DNA of 6,010 nucleotides from OMOG01 sp041485845 (GTDB lineage Bacteria; Acidobacteriota; Terriglobia; Bryobacterales; Bryobacteraceae), in assembly GCA_041485845.1 (NCBI GenBank), contig JBGPKH010000563.1, positions 1-6,010 of the forward strand, in the 5' to 3' direction. A program made the translations under genes and the position numbers. The notes under the pieces are model-generated. The model made no database searches, had not been told where the DNA came from, and saw only the letters and a list, made by a program, of their open reading frames with translations. Shown here piece by piece: positions 1-5,945 of the stretch; within the stretch, counting starts at the first letter, position 1; each line of letters starts with the position of its first letter.

Positions 1-67
1 CCAGCGCCCGGCCGCGTCCTCCCACCGCAGGGTCCGCCCGCTGGTCCGCGCCCGCGGTTCCATCGCC

Positions 68-153
68 GTAGCGGCTTCGGGACTCACCTGGAAGCGGCGC
101 AAGCCGCGTACTAAAAGCCGTACGGAGCCGCGCGCGTAAGCAAGCGCCGCTAC
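68..153. repeat. Inverted-repeat (REP/MITE-like) intergenic element
   Basis: The outer arms are a perfect 8-bp inverted repeat: GTAGCGGC at 68-75 and GCCGCTAC at 146-153. Inside is a perfect 5-bp hairpin, GCGGC (94-98) and GCCGC (103-107), closing a GCAA tetraloop, which is a stable GNRA-type loop if transcribed in the plus sense. A CCGTACGG palindrome lies at about 118-125. The element sits 3' of the minus-strand receptor gene, and its right arm contains the TAG that ends the open frame at 150. There is no T-run after the stems in either direction, so it is not a classical intrinsic terminator, although it could slow RNA polymerase or protect a 3' end. That it is a dispersed genomic repeat is an inference from its architecture; copy number cannot be judged from one window. 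Positions 1-67 show no convincing feature. Confidence 0.45.
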
Positions 154-450
154 CTCCGCGTGAACTTGTCGAACACCGTGATTACCGGCAGCACATTGAG
201 GTCGCGGTCGAAGTAACCGCGCGCTCCCAGGCCGCCGGTGACCGTCGGCTCCCACCAGAAGACGTTCCTCGCGGAGATCGTTGAGACTGCCGTGCCACCA
301 CGGATAATACGACGCTTCAGGAACGAAAGGCCGGCGCCTATCATGTACTCGGCCCCGCAAGCGGCGGCGGAGCCGGGCTTGGACTGGTTATCCTCTTTGA
401 AGACCGTGCCGCGATCTTCGCCTGAGCAAAAGAGTGGCGATGAGTTTCAT
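150..450 (-). pseudogene. Candidate small ORF behind the receptor, apparently frameshifted
   Basis: I do not recognise the product. The receptor ends in TGATGA on the minus strand, and an ATG at 450-448 overlaps its stop (TGATG), the usual geometry for translational coupling. That ATG opens a signal-peptide-like start, MKLIATLLL, which then becomes arginine-rich and stops after about 20 codons. One base over, the frame running from 446 to the TAG at 152-150 stays open for nearly 100 codons. By my hand count about three quarters of its codons end in G or C. It reads like protein, with segments such as EYMIGAGLSFLKRR near the middle and GYFDRDLNVLPVITVFDKF near the end. A single extra base, for instance in the T4 run at about 429-432, would reconcile start and body into one protein of roughly 95-100 residues. 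It could equally be a decayed gene, a sequencing error, or a shorter gene starting at the ATG at 344, though no clear ribosome binding site precedes that ATG. No known domain is visible. Confidence 0.33.
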
Positions 451-3400
451 CAAAACTGGAAACGGGCCACAAGCTGGCCGTTCCGCTGGCCGCCGACGCT
501 GTTGGTGTTGGCGATGTAGCCGAAGCCCCCGGTGGGCACGCCGTTATTGGCCGTGGGCGTCGCCAGCGGGTTGTTGGCCGACGGCGTGGGCAGGTAGAGC
601 CGGTTGAACACGTTGAAGAACTCCGCCCGCACGCTCAGCGACATGCGCTCGCGAAGCTGGAAGGTGCGGCCGAAATTCATCGACTCGCTTACCTGGTGCT
701 GCCAGCGGTAGTCGTTGTAGTAGGCCGCGCCCTGCCCCCATGTGCCGGTCGGAGTATCCGCCCAGGCGGCGGGGTTCAGGATCTGCTGCTTGTCGGTATT
801 GGGATTGATGCAGGCGCAGTTGGGATCCAGCAGGAACAGCGGCTGCCCGGCGACGCGGTTGAATCGTGTATTGGTGTTGAACGTCCAGGTATTGAGATTG
901 GTCCGCGACGACGCCACGCCGATCGGCGAACCGCTGGCGTAGCGCAGGATGCCGCCCCATGTCCATCCACCCACGATCTGCCTGACGTACTTATTGGAAG
1001 TGAGCTGGGGCACCCGGTAAGTGAAGGCCGTGACGGAAATGAACGGCGTCGAACTGGGAGTGAGGCCCCTGTTAATGCTGCGATTGAAGGCGTCGTTGAT
1101 GCCGGCGCAGCCGTTGGCTCCCAGGCAGAGTTCCTTCTGCCAGGTGAAGCTGGACGTGATGTCGAGGCCGTGGGACAAGCGCCGGGTGAACTTCACCTGA
1201 AGCGAGTCGTACCAACTGTCGCCCAGGGGATCGAACCAGGTGGAGAGTCCGTCGTTGTACTCGGGGAAGGGACGGAGAGACTGCGCCACGCTGGCGTTGG
1301 ACGGGAATCCGGCGTACGGCGGTTTGTACCCGGCGTTGACCGCCGCGGTGGAGCCGATCTGCGAAGTCAGCAGCGACCGCGTGGTGGCGTTGGTCAGGTC
1401 GAGGCCCAGTGCCTGCAAACGCGCGGGCGAGATGGCGTTGATCTGCATCAGGCCGCGCGCCTCTTCCCAGACCCCACGATTGCCCACGTAGGCGGCTTCG
1501 AGCGTCATGTCCCTGGTGAGCTGCCGCTGCAACGCGATGTTCCACTGGTTGACGCGCCCCGGGCGGCCGCCCTGGGGATCGCGGAACTGCGGGCCCCAGG
1601 CGGGCGCGGCGCTCAAGGTCCCGGGGAGCGGCGCCACACCGGGGTTCAAGGTCGCGGCGTACAGAACGGCCGGGTTGTACTGGATGCCGTTCTGGAACTG
1701 CGAAACCGCGAAGCCGTAGCCCGTGGAGTTGGTCACCGAATTGATGCCCAGCCCGGCCACCGGGGTTCCGCCGTTCATGTAGCCCCAGCTATCGCCGGCG
1801 CTGTAGGTGAAACCCCAGCCGGCGCGCAACACGGTCTTCGCATCGATCTGATAAGCCACCGCGAGTCGCGGTCCGAATGCGTAACGGTACGGGTGGGAGA
1901 ACTCGCAGTTGCACCGGCCGGGTCCGCTGCCGGCGAAGATGTATCCACCGGGGATGCCGCCCGCCGCGGGGTTCGGCGTGTGGATGCCGATTTCGGCTTC
2001 GCGGTAGTACAGCTCATGACCGATGGGCGTGTAGTCCCAACGCAGTCCGAGGTCGAGCGTCAGCTTGCGCGTGATTTTCCAGTTGTCCTGAGCATAGAGG
2101 CTCCAGTTCCGCTTCCGCATCTGCGTGTTGCGCGGAGCATTGACGTTGGTATAGGTAGCCTGTCCCAGCAGGAAGCTGGCATACCCGGCGCCGATCGAAC
2201 CTCCGCCCACGGAGGACCCCTGGAGGAACGGCACGGCAGTCGGTCCATTGCCAAACGAGTATTGGCCTTGCGAGCCTTGGACGTTCTGGTCGCTGTAGAC
2301 GTCCTGCTTGAACTCCGCGCCGGCCCTATAGGTGTGGCTGCCGCGGACGTAGGTGGCGGTGGTCACAAAGGAGAGCTTGTCGGTGAACTGGTGGTCGGCG
2401 GTCCCCGGGCCGTAGTCGCCCGCGCCTCCCTGGTTGTTGACGCCGAGGCCGGAAATCCGCGGGAATCCCGCGGGGTTGGTGGCGCTGCCCACCAAGCCGA
2501 GCAATCCCACCGCGTCGTAGTTCAGGACGTCGGCCGGAGAGCTGTCGGGATTAAGGAAACGGAAGTACCCGGCGCCCACGTGCAAGATGAGCGTGGGCGA
2601 CAAGGTGCGGTCCACGTTGACCCGGAACTGGTTGCCCGCGACGAGCTTGGGACGGGAGGCCGTGAGCGGAATGGGCAGGCCGTCGGGCGCGGCGATCTGG
2701 TTGGTGTGCTGCTGCGTCCAGAAGAAGTTGAGCCTGGTGCGGTCGCTCAGGTTCTGGTCGACCTTGAGGCTGGGGATCTGCTGCTGGGTGTTGGTCACGA
2801 TGCTGGGCTGCCAGTTCAGCAGCGTCAGATTGTTGACCGGAGAGGGGATGAGTTGCTGAACCTTCAGCGCCACGGGATCCATGCGGTTCTTGGGGATGAT
2901 GTTCCCGGGGAACAGCGTGCGCACCACGCGGCCGTTCACCGTGTCGGTGCTCTGGGGATCGTAGATTCCGTTCTCCGGGAATTGCAGGCCGGTGGTGGGG
3001 TCGGTGAGCGTCCTGCCGGTGAGCGCGGCGCCGAAGTCCCCGTTGCGGTAGGCCGCCGTGGGCACCGTGCTGAGGGCCGAGGACGAGAGCTGATTGTTGG
3101 CGAAGCGCTCCAGGTTGAAGAAGAAGAACGTTTTGTTGCGGCCGTTGTAGATTTTGGGAATCCACACGGGGCCGCCCACCGAAAAGCCGTAGTCGTTCTT
3201 GCGGTCGCGATCGAGCAGGTGGCTGAAGGGGCGGTGGGCGTCGAGAGCTTCGTTGGCCCAGTATTCGTAGGCGCTGCCGTGAATCTGGTTGGTTCCGCTT
3301 TTGGTGGTGAAGTTGTAGAATCCGCCGGCCACCTGGCCGAACTCGGCCGAGAAGTTGGAGGACTGGACGGCGAACTCGTTGATCGTCTCGACCGATGCCG

Positions 3401-4031
3401 CCGCCACGCTGCTGGTCCAACTGGCGTCGTTGATGCTGGTGGAATCCTGGCCTTCCAGGTAGACCTTGAAGTTGCCGAAGCTGCCTGTGGGGATCCCGTT
3501 AATGGGGGAGTTGTAGGCGGTGCCCGAGACGCCGGGCGCCAGGATGATGAAGCTGAGCCAGTTGCGGATGCCGCCGCCCTGCGCGCCGCCGCCGCCGAAG
3601 TTCAGCGGCAGATCGTTGACCTTCTCGCCTTTGACGTTCATGCTCTGTTCGGAATTCTCCGTGCGGAGGAGTGGCGCCTCGGCGGTCACGGTGACCGACT
3701 CCGTGGCGGCGCCCACCTGCAGCGCAAGATCCACGCGCACGGTCTGGGCGACCTGGACTTCCACGGACTCACGCGTGGTTTTCTTGAACCCCGAGGCTTC
3801 CACCGAGACTTCGTACCTGCCGGCGGGAAGCGAAGCAAGTGTAAAATCTCCGGTGCCGGTCGCGGTGGTTTCGAAAACCGCTCCGTTGGCCGCGTTTTTG
3901 GCGGTGACCTTGGCGCCCGGCACAACCGCCGCGGCCGGGTCGATCACGGTGCCGGTAATGGTCCCGCGATCGCTTTGCGCAAAGGCGGCCACTGTGAACA
4001 GAACCAGACAGGTACTGACGATCAGACGCAT
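450..4031 (-). CDS. TonB-dependent receptor-like outer-membrane protein (Oar-like, with N-terminal carboxypeptidase regulatory-like domain)
   Basis: This is a complete 1193-residue gene. The signal peptide is residues 1-18 (MRLIVSTCLVLFTVAAFA), with likely cleavage before Q19. Residues 22-105 form a carboxypeptidase-regulatory-like beta-sandwich, with the typical TITGTVIDP start, the VVPGAKV turn, GDFTLASLPAGRYEVSVEASGF, and the VDLAL end. Next comes a plug-like stretch beginning ESVTVTAEAPLLRTENS (111-127) and including NDLPLN (139-144). From about residue 250 (SGTNQIHGSAYEYWANEALDA) the remainder is a long beta-barrel rich in aromatic and polar residues. It ends in RFQF; a C-terminal Phe is the outer-membrane insertion signal. 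This family forms large paralogous sets in Acidobacteriota and resembles Oar of myxobacteria. Members are presumed to take up or bind large substrates in the outer membrane, but the ligand cannot be read from sequence. I see no clear TonB box. Three close cysteine pairs (707/709, 969/975, 1072/1074) are unusual for a barrel. The start at 4031 is fixed by the signal peptide and a good ribosome binding site. The gene is divergent from the repressor-protease pair. Length and ends are normal, with no internal damage. Confidence 0.93.
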   Translation of the reverse strand: MRLIVSTCLVLFTVAAFAQSDRGTITGTVIDPAAAVVPGAKVTAKNAANGAVFETTATGTGDFTLASLPAGRYEVSVEASGFKKTTRESVEVQVAQTVRVDLALQVGAATESVTVTAEAPLLRTENSEQSMNVKGEKVNDLPLNFGGGGAQGGGIRNWLSFIILAPGVSGTAYNSPINGIPTGSFGNFKVYLEGQDSTSINDASWTSSVAAASVETINEFAVQSSNFSAEFGQVAGGFYNFTTKSGTNQIHGSAYEYWANEALDAHRPFSHLLDRDRKNDYGFSVGGPVWIPKIYNGRNKTFFFFNLERFANNQLSSSALSTVPTAAYRNGDFGAALTGRTLTDPTTGLQFPENGIYDPQSTDTVNGRVVRTLFPGNIIPKNRMDPVALKVQQLIPSPVNNLTLLNWQPSIVTNTQQQIPSLKVDQNLSDRTRLNFFWTQQHTNQIAAPDGLPIPLTASRPKLVAGNQFRVNVDRTLSPTLILHVGAGYFRFLNPDSSPADVLNYDAVGLLGLVGSATNPAGFPRISGLGVNNQGGAGDYGPGTADHQFTDKLSFVTTATYVRGSHTYRAGAEFKQDVYSDQNVQGSQGQYSFGNGPTAVPFLQGSSVGGGSIGAGYASFLLGQATYTNVNAPRNTQMRKRNWSLYAQDNWKITRKLTLDLGLRWDYTPIGHELYYREAEIGIHTPNPAAGGIPGGYIFAGSGPGRCNCEFSHPYRYAFGPRLAVAYQIDAKTVLRAGWGFTYSAGDSWGYMNGGTPVAGLGINSVTNSTGYGFAVSQFQNGIQYNPAVLYAATLNPGVAPLPGTLSAAPAWGPQFRDPQGGRPGRVNQWNIALQRQLTRDMTLEAAYVGNRGVWEEARGLMQINAISPARLQALGLDLTNATTRSLLTSQIGSTAAVNAGYKPPYAGFPSNASVAQSLRPFPEYNDGLSTWFDPLGDSWYDSLQVKFTRRLSHGLDITSSFTWQKELCLGANGCAGINDAFNRSINRGLTPSSTPFISVTAFTYRVPQLTSNKYVRQIVGGWTWGGILRYASGSPIGVASSRTNLNTWTFNTNTRFNRVAGQPLFLLDPNCACINPNTDKQQILNPAAWADTPTGTWGQGAAYYNDYRWQHQVSESMNFGRTFQLRERMSLSVRAEFFNVFNRLYLPTPSANNPLATPTANNGVPTGGFGYIANTNSVGGQRNGQLVARFQF

Positions 4032-4036
4032 ACGAA

Positions 4037-4047
4037 CTCCACTCCTT
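4037..4047 (-). promoter_or_regulatory. Ribosome binding site of the receptor gene
   Basis: Reading the minus strand, AAGGAG (4047-4042) and a second GGAG (4040-4037) precede the ATG at 4031-4029. The spacings are 10 and 5 bases. Either can pair with the 16S tail, and this supports the chosen start. Confidence 0.7.
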
Positions 4048-4066
4048 ATGGGCGAGATTGGTTACT

Positions 4067-4095
4067 AGTGTATGAGAAACGCACGCCGAAGTCAC
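4067..4095 (-). promoter_or_regulatory. Putative sigma70-type promoter of the receptor gene
   Basis: On the minus strand, GTGACT (4095-4090) matches the -35 consensus at four of six bases. TACACT (4072-4067) matches the -10 consensus at four of six. They are separated by exactly 17 bases. Transcription would start near 4060, giving a leader of about 29 bases that carries the ribosome binding site. The weak hexamers fit a promoter that needs an activator, and a repeat array lies directly upstream. This is a pattern-based prediction only. Confidence 0.4.
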
Positions 4096-4098
4096 CCA

Positions 4099-4125
4099 TC
4101 CAAAGTTGGGATCCCAAAGTTGGGA
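4099..4125. promoter_or_regulatory. TTGGGA/TCCCAA half-site array (putative operator or activator site)
   Basis: The 12-mer CCAAAGTTGGGA occurs twice, at 4100-4111 and 4114-4125, with a period of 14. The second copy belongs to a perfect dyad, TCCCAA-AG-TTGGGA (4112-4125). The junction between copies forms a perfect 12-bp palindrome, TTGGGATCCCAA (4106-4117). The array therefore reads as alternating half-sites. It begins four bases upstream of the putative receptor -35 (ends at 4095), the usual place for an activator. The binding protein is unknown, and the motif is unlike the TGACGAA dyads near the repressor gene. Confidence 0.5.
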
Positions 4126-4225
4126 CACCCCCGCGAATTGCAGGTGCTGGAACCCATCGTGAGAGGACGCAGCATGTACTACTATGCGTTGAATTCTTCG
4201 CGCGCCGCGACGATTTCCTGGGGCC

Positions 4226-4355
4226 TGTGGGGCAGGTTGGCAACCTGCGGCGGATTGTTAATCCGCCTGCCGCCCGTGGGTGCGCCGCTGCGCTCGGAGA
4301 AGCGCCTGTACCGTTTGCGGATTGCCGCTATGTGGGGCGGGTTGTCAACCCGCCC
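4226..4355. repeat. Three hairpins of one repeat family
   Basis: Three 17-base palindromic units share one pattern: GCAGGTTGGCAACCTGC (4232-4248), GCGGATTGTTAATCCGC (4250-4266) and GCGGGTTGTCAACCCGC (4337-4353). Copies two and three extend by one or two pairs, to 4249-4267 and 4335-4355. Copies one and three are also alike in their left flank, with TGTGGGG at 4226-4232 and 4331-4337. Differences inside the stems are paired: the third pair is A-T, G-C and G-C, and the fifth pair is G-C, A-T and G-C. This is compensatory change that preserves the fold. A smaller stem, GCGCT/AGCGC (4290-4294 and 4301-4305), lies between copies two and three. The block occupies the divergent intergenic region, with no ribosome binding site and no believable ORF. 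It may be a REP-like dispersed element or a bidirectional structured site; no T-tract makes it a standard terminator. Confidence 0.65.
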
Positions 4356-4389
4356 TGGGCAGGTCCCGCGTTGCAACGGCCCGCCTGAA

Positions 4390-4429
4390 TGACGAAAGTT
4401 TTCGTTGACAATGACGAAGCTCTTCGTCA
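4390..4429. promoter_or_regulatory. Double TGACGAA dyad, putative BlaI-type autorepressor operator
   Basis: Dyad one is ACGAAA-GT-TTTCGT (4392-4397 and 4400-4405), preceded by TG. Dyad two is TGACGAAG-CT-CTTCGTCA (4412-4419 and 4422-4429), perfect over 8 bp. The two centres (4398.5 and 4420.5) are exactly 22 bp apart, about two helical turns, so dimers would bind the same DNA face. Dyad two fills the space between the -35 and -10 hexamers, and dyad one overlaps the start of the -35. BlaI/MecI proteins bind dyads of this size at their own promoters, so autorepression is the natural reading. The sequence differs from the classical TACA/TGTA operators. Confidence 0.7.
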
Positions 4430-4434
4430 ATAAT
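4405..4434 (+). promoter_or_regulatory. Promoter of the repressor-protease operon, probably leaderless
   Basis: TTGACA (4405-4410) is a perfect -35. AATAAT (4429-4434) matches the -10 consensus at five of six bases, with an 18-base spacer. A start seven bases after the -10 falls on 4441, the A of the repressor's ATG. The predicted transcript is therefore leaderless or nearly so, which agrees with the lack of a real Shine-Dalgarno sequence (only a weak GGGA two bases before the ATG). A bound repressor on the 4412-4429 dyad would block polymerase directly. Confidence 0.62.
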
Positions 4435-4440
4435 GGGAAC

Positions 4441-4827
4441 ATGGCGTCCAAACCGCGTCGTCCCACCGAAGGGGAGCTGGGAATTCTGAGAGTTCTCTGG
4501 GAAGCCGGCCCCCGCTCGGTGCGCGACATACAACACGTGCTCAATGAATCCAGGCCCACCGGGTACACCACCGTCCTGAAGCTCTTGCAGATCATGACCG
4601 GGAAGGGGCTGGTGGATCGTGACGAGTCCAAGCGCCCCCAGATCTACCGCGCGCGGTACTCGCAGGAACACACGCAGCGGCAATTGGTGCGCGACCTTCT
4701 GCAGCGGGCGTTCGGCGGATCCGTCAAGGCGCTGGTGTTGCAGGCCCTGGCGGCCAAACGGTCTTCCGCGGAGGAACTGGAGGCCATGGAGAAACTCTTG
4801 GATCGATTCGAAGGAGGGACAAAATGA
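4441..4827 (+). CDS. BlaI/MecI/CopY-family transcriptional repressor
   Basis: The protein has 128 residues, typical for the family. Residues 8-72 form a winged helix-turn-helix: PTEGELGILRVLWEAGPRSVRDIQ, then the recognition helix around TGYTTVLKLLQIM (40-52), then the wing GLVDRDESKRPQIYRAR (56-72). Residues 74-126 form the helical dimerisation domain, including FGGSVKALVLQAL and SSAEELEAMEKLLDRF. Family members repress their own operon as dimers and lose activity when cleaved after a partner M56 protease senses a signal. In BlaI/MecI the cut lies at Asn101-Phe102; here the aligned pair is Gln101-Ala102. The start at 4441 was chosen because it follows the promoter at leaderless distance and gives the usual MASKPRRPTEGE beginning. 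The in-frame TTG at 4405 and ATG at 4411 lie inside the promoter and operator. The stop overlaps the next gene as ATGA. The target is not necessarily beta-lactam resistance, since no beta-lactamase is present here. Confidence 0.92.
   Translation: MASKPRRPTEGELGILRVLWEAGPRSVRDIQHVLNESRPTGYTTVLKLLQIMTGKGLVDRDESKRPQIYRARYSQEHTQRQLVRDLLQRAFGGSVKALVLQALAAKRSSAEELEAMEKLLDRFEGGTK
4811..4817 (+). promoter_or_regulatory. Ribosome binding site of the M56 protease gene
   Basis: AAGGAGG lies inside the repressor's 3' end, six bases before the ATG at 4824. It is a near-perfect Shine-Dalgarno match. Together with the ATGA overlap it indicates coupled translation of the two genes. It also contrasts with the repressor's own lack of such a site. 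Confidence 0.75.
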
Positions 4828-5945
4828 CGGCGATGGCACAGGCTCTCAGTACGGCCCTGCTCCATTTCGTGTGGCAGGGCGTGGCGGTGGCTCTCATACT
4901 CTGGATGGCGCTCTTCCTCTTGCGGAAGCGCTCGGCCCATGCGCGCTATCTGGCGGCTTGCGCGGCGCTGGCGGTTCTCGCCGTGATGCCTGTGGTTACG
5001 GCGGCGGTGGCATATACTCCGGTCGGCGTTGCATCGCTGAATCTGTACCGGACTGCGGGCGCGCCGCCGGCCATCTCCGCGGAACCCGGCGGCGCCGGTT
5101 CACCGCAGACCGACTGGCTTGCCCGCCTGCAATCGTGGGCGCTCCCGGCATGGTCCCTGGGCGTGCTGCTTTTCTCCGTGCGCCTGGTATGGGGCTGCCG
5201 CCAGGTATCGCTGCTGCGCCGTCGCGGGGAGCCCGCCGCAGCATCGCTGCTGGCAACCGTCGCCGGCCTGGGGACACGCTTGGGCTTATACCGCCCGGTG
5301 CGCGTCCTGATTACTCCGGCGTCCGATGGACCGAGCGTAGTGGGATGGATTCGGCCCGTCATTCTTCTGCCATCCGCAACCCTGCTGGGGCTCACGACGC
5401 AGCAGTTGGAAGCGGTGCTGGCGCACGAGCTGGCGCACATTCGCCGCCACGACTACCTGGTCAACCTTTTGCAAACCCTGGTCGAAACGCTGCTGTTCTA
5501 CCATCCAGCCGTGTGGTGGACGTCGGCGCAAATCCGCCACGAGCGCGAGCTGTGCTGCGACGATCTGGCGGTGCGCTCGTGCGGCGATGCACTGTGCTAC
5601 GCGCGCGCGCTCACCAGGCTGGAGAGGCTGCGCGCGATGACGCCGCGCCTGGTGTTGGGCAGTACGGGAGGCTCGTTACTGTATCGCGTCCAAAGACTCG
5701 CCGGCGCCGGCGCCCACGAATATGGGCCGTCCAAGCTGTCTGGCATTCTGGCCTTCGGTCTCGGGTTGGCGTGCTTTGCGCTCAATCTGCACTGGGCGCG
5801 CGGCCAGGAGCAGGAGCCTCGAAAAGAGGCGCTCTACCTGTACAATTCGACGGCGGTTAGGGACGGCGCCGGTGTGAGCGTGGATCTCGGGGGAGCTGCG
5901 ATCCTGCACCGCTCGTCTGTGGAATATCCGCATGGTGCGTCCTGA
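4824..5945 (+). CDS. BlaR1-like M56 family membrane metallopeptidase, 3' part interrupted by a putative group II intron
   Basis: The readable frame gives 373 residues; only the first 370 are exon-encoded, and Gly-Ala-Ser and the TGA come partly or wholly from the inserted element. Membrane segments lie at about 12-33 (with the family-typical LHFVWQG), 43-64, 107-124 and 305-324. The zinc protease core is intact: HELAH at 201-205, followed by IRRHDYLVN; HPAVWW at 227-232; and ERELCCDDLAV from 240, whose Glu242 is the likely third zinc ligand. This His201/Glu202/His205/Glu242 layout corresponds to BlaR1. After the last membrane helix come 46 residues ending ILHRSSVEYPH. HRxxVEYPxxA-type motifs open TonB C-terminal domains, so the lost tail was probably such a domain and not a penicillin-binding sensor (inference). 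The protein should sit in the inner membrane, sense an envelope state and act on the repressor. It is co-transcribed and overlaps the repressor gene by 4 bp. Unspliced RNA would give a protease without its periplasmic tail. Confidence 0.85.
   Translation: MTAMAQALSTALLHFVWQGVAVALILWMALFLLRKRSAHARYLAACAALAVLAVMPVVTAAVAYTPVGVASLNLYRTAGAPPAISAEPGGAGSPQTDWLARLQSWALPAWSLGVLLFSVRLVWGCRQVSLLRRRGEPAAASLLATVAGLGTRLGLYRPVRVLITPASDGPSVVGWIRPVILLPSATLLGLTTQQLEAVLAHELAHIRRHDYLVNLLQTLVETLLFYHPAVWWTSAQIRHERELCCDDLAVRSCGDALCYARALTRLERLRAMTPRLVLGSTGGSLLYRVQRLAGAGAHEYGPSKLSGILAFGLGLACFALNLHWARGQEQEPRKEALYLYNSTAVRDGAGVSVDLGGAAILHRSSVEYPHGAS

Noticed and set aside
1..87. A possible 5' end of a minus-strand gene (GTG at 87 or ATG at 63) open to the left edge
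   Set aside because: Only 21-29 codons are visible, there is no Shine-Dalgarno sequence, the GTG sits inside the inverted repeat, and very GC-rich DNA stays open by chance over this length.
68..153. Intrinsic terminator for the receptor gene
   Set aside because: Stems are present but no T-run follows them on the minus strand, and they lie about 300 bases beyond the stop codon.
238..519. A plus-strand 93-codon frame starting with GTG
   Set aside because: It overlaps the receptor's 3' end and the minus-strand coding-like frame, has no ribosome binding site, and its content looks like a shadow.
696..4388. A 1230-codon open frame on the plus strand, antisense to the receptor gene
   Set aside because: It lies opposite a well-supported gene, has arginine/glycine/valine-rich low-complexity content with no domain, and is explained by the receptor's GC-rich codon third positions suppressing stops.
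4405..4440. Upstream in-frame starts for the repressor (TTG 4405, ATG 4411)
   Set aside because: They fall inside the -35 hexamer and operator dyad, upstream of the predicted transcription start, and would add residues not typical of the family.
4619..5860. A 413-codon frame overlapping the repressor and M56 genes
   Set aside because: It is an arginine/alanine-rich frame in the wrong phase over two genes with clear motifs; it has no domain of its own.
4441..5945. A beta-lactam resistance (bla/mec) regulatory pair
   Set aside because: The repressor and protease families match, but there is no penicillin-binding sensor domain, no beta-lactamase gene in the window, and the tail looks TonB-like; gene symbols blaI/blaR1 would overstate function.
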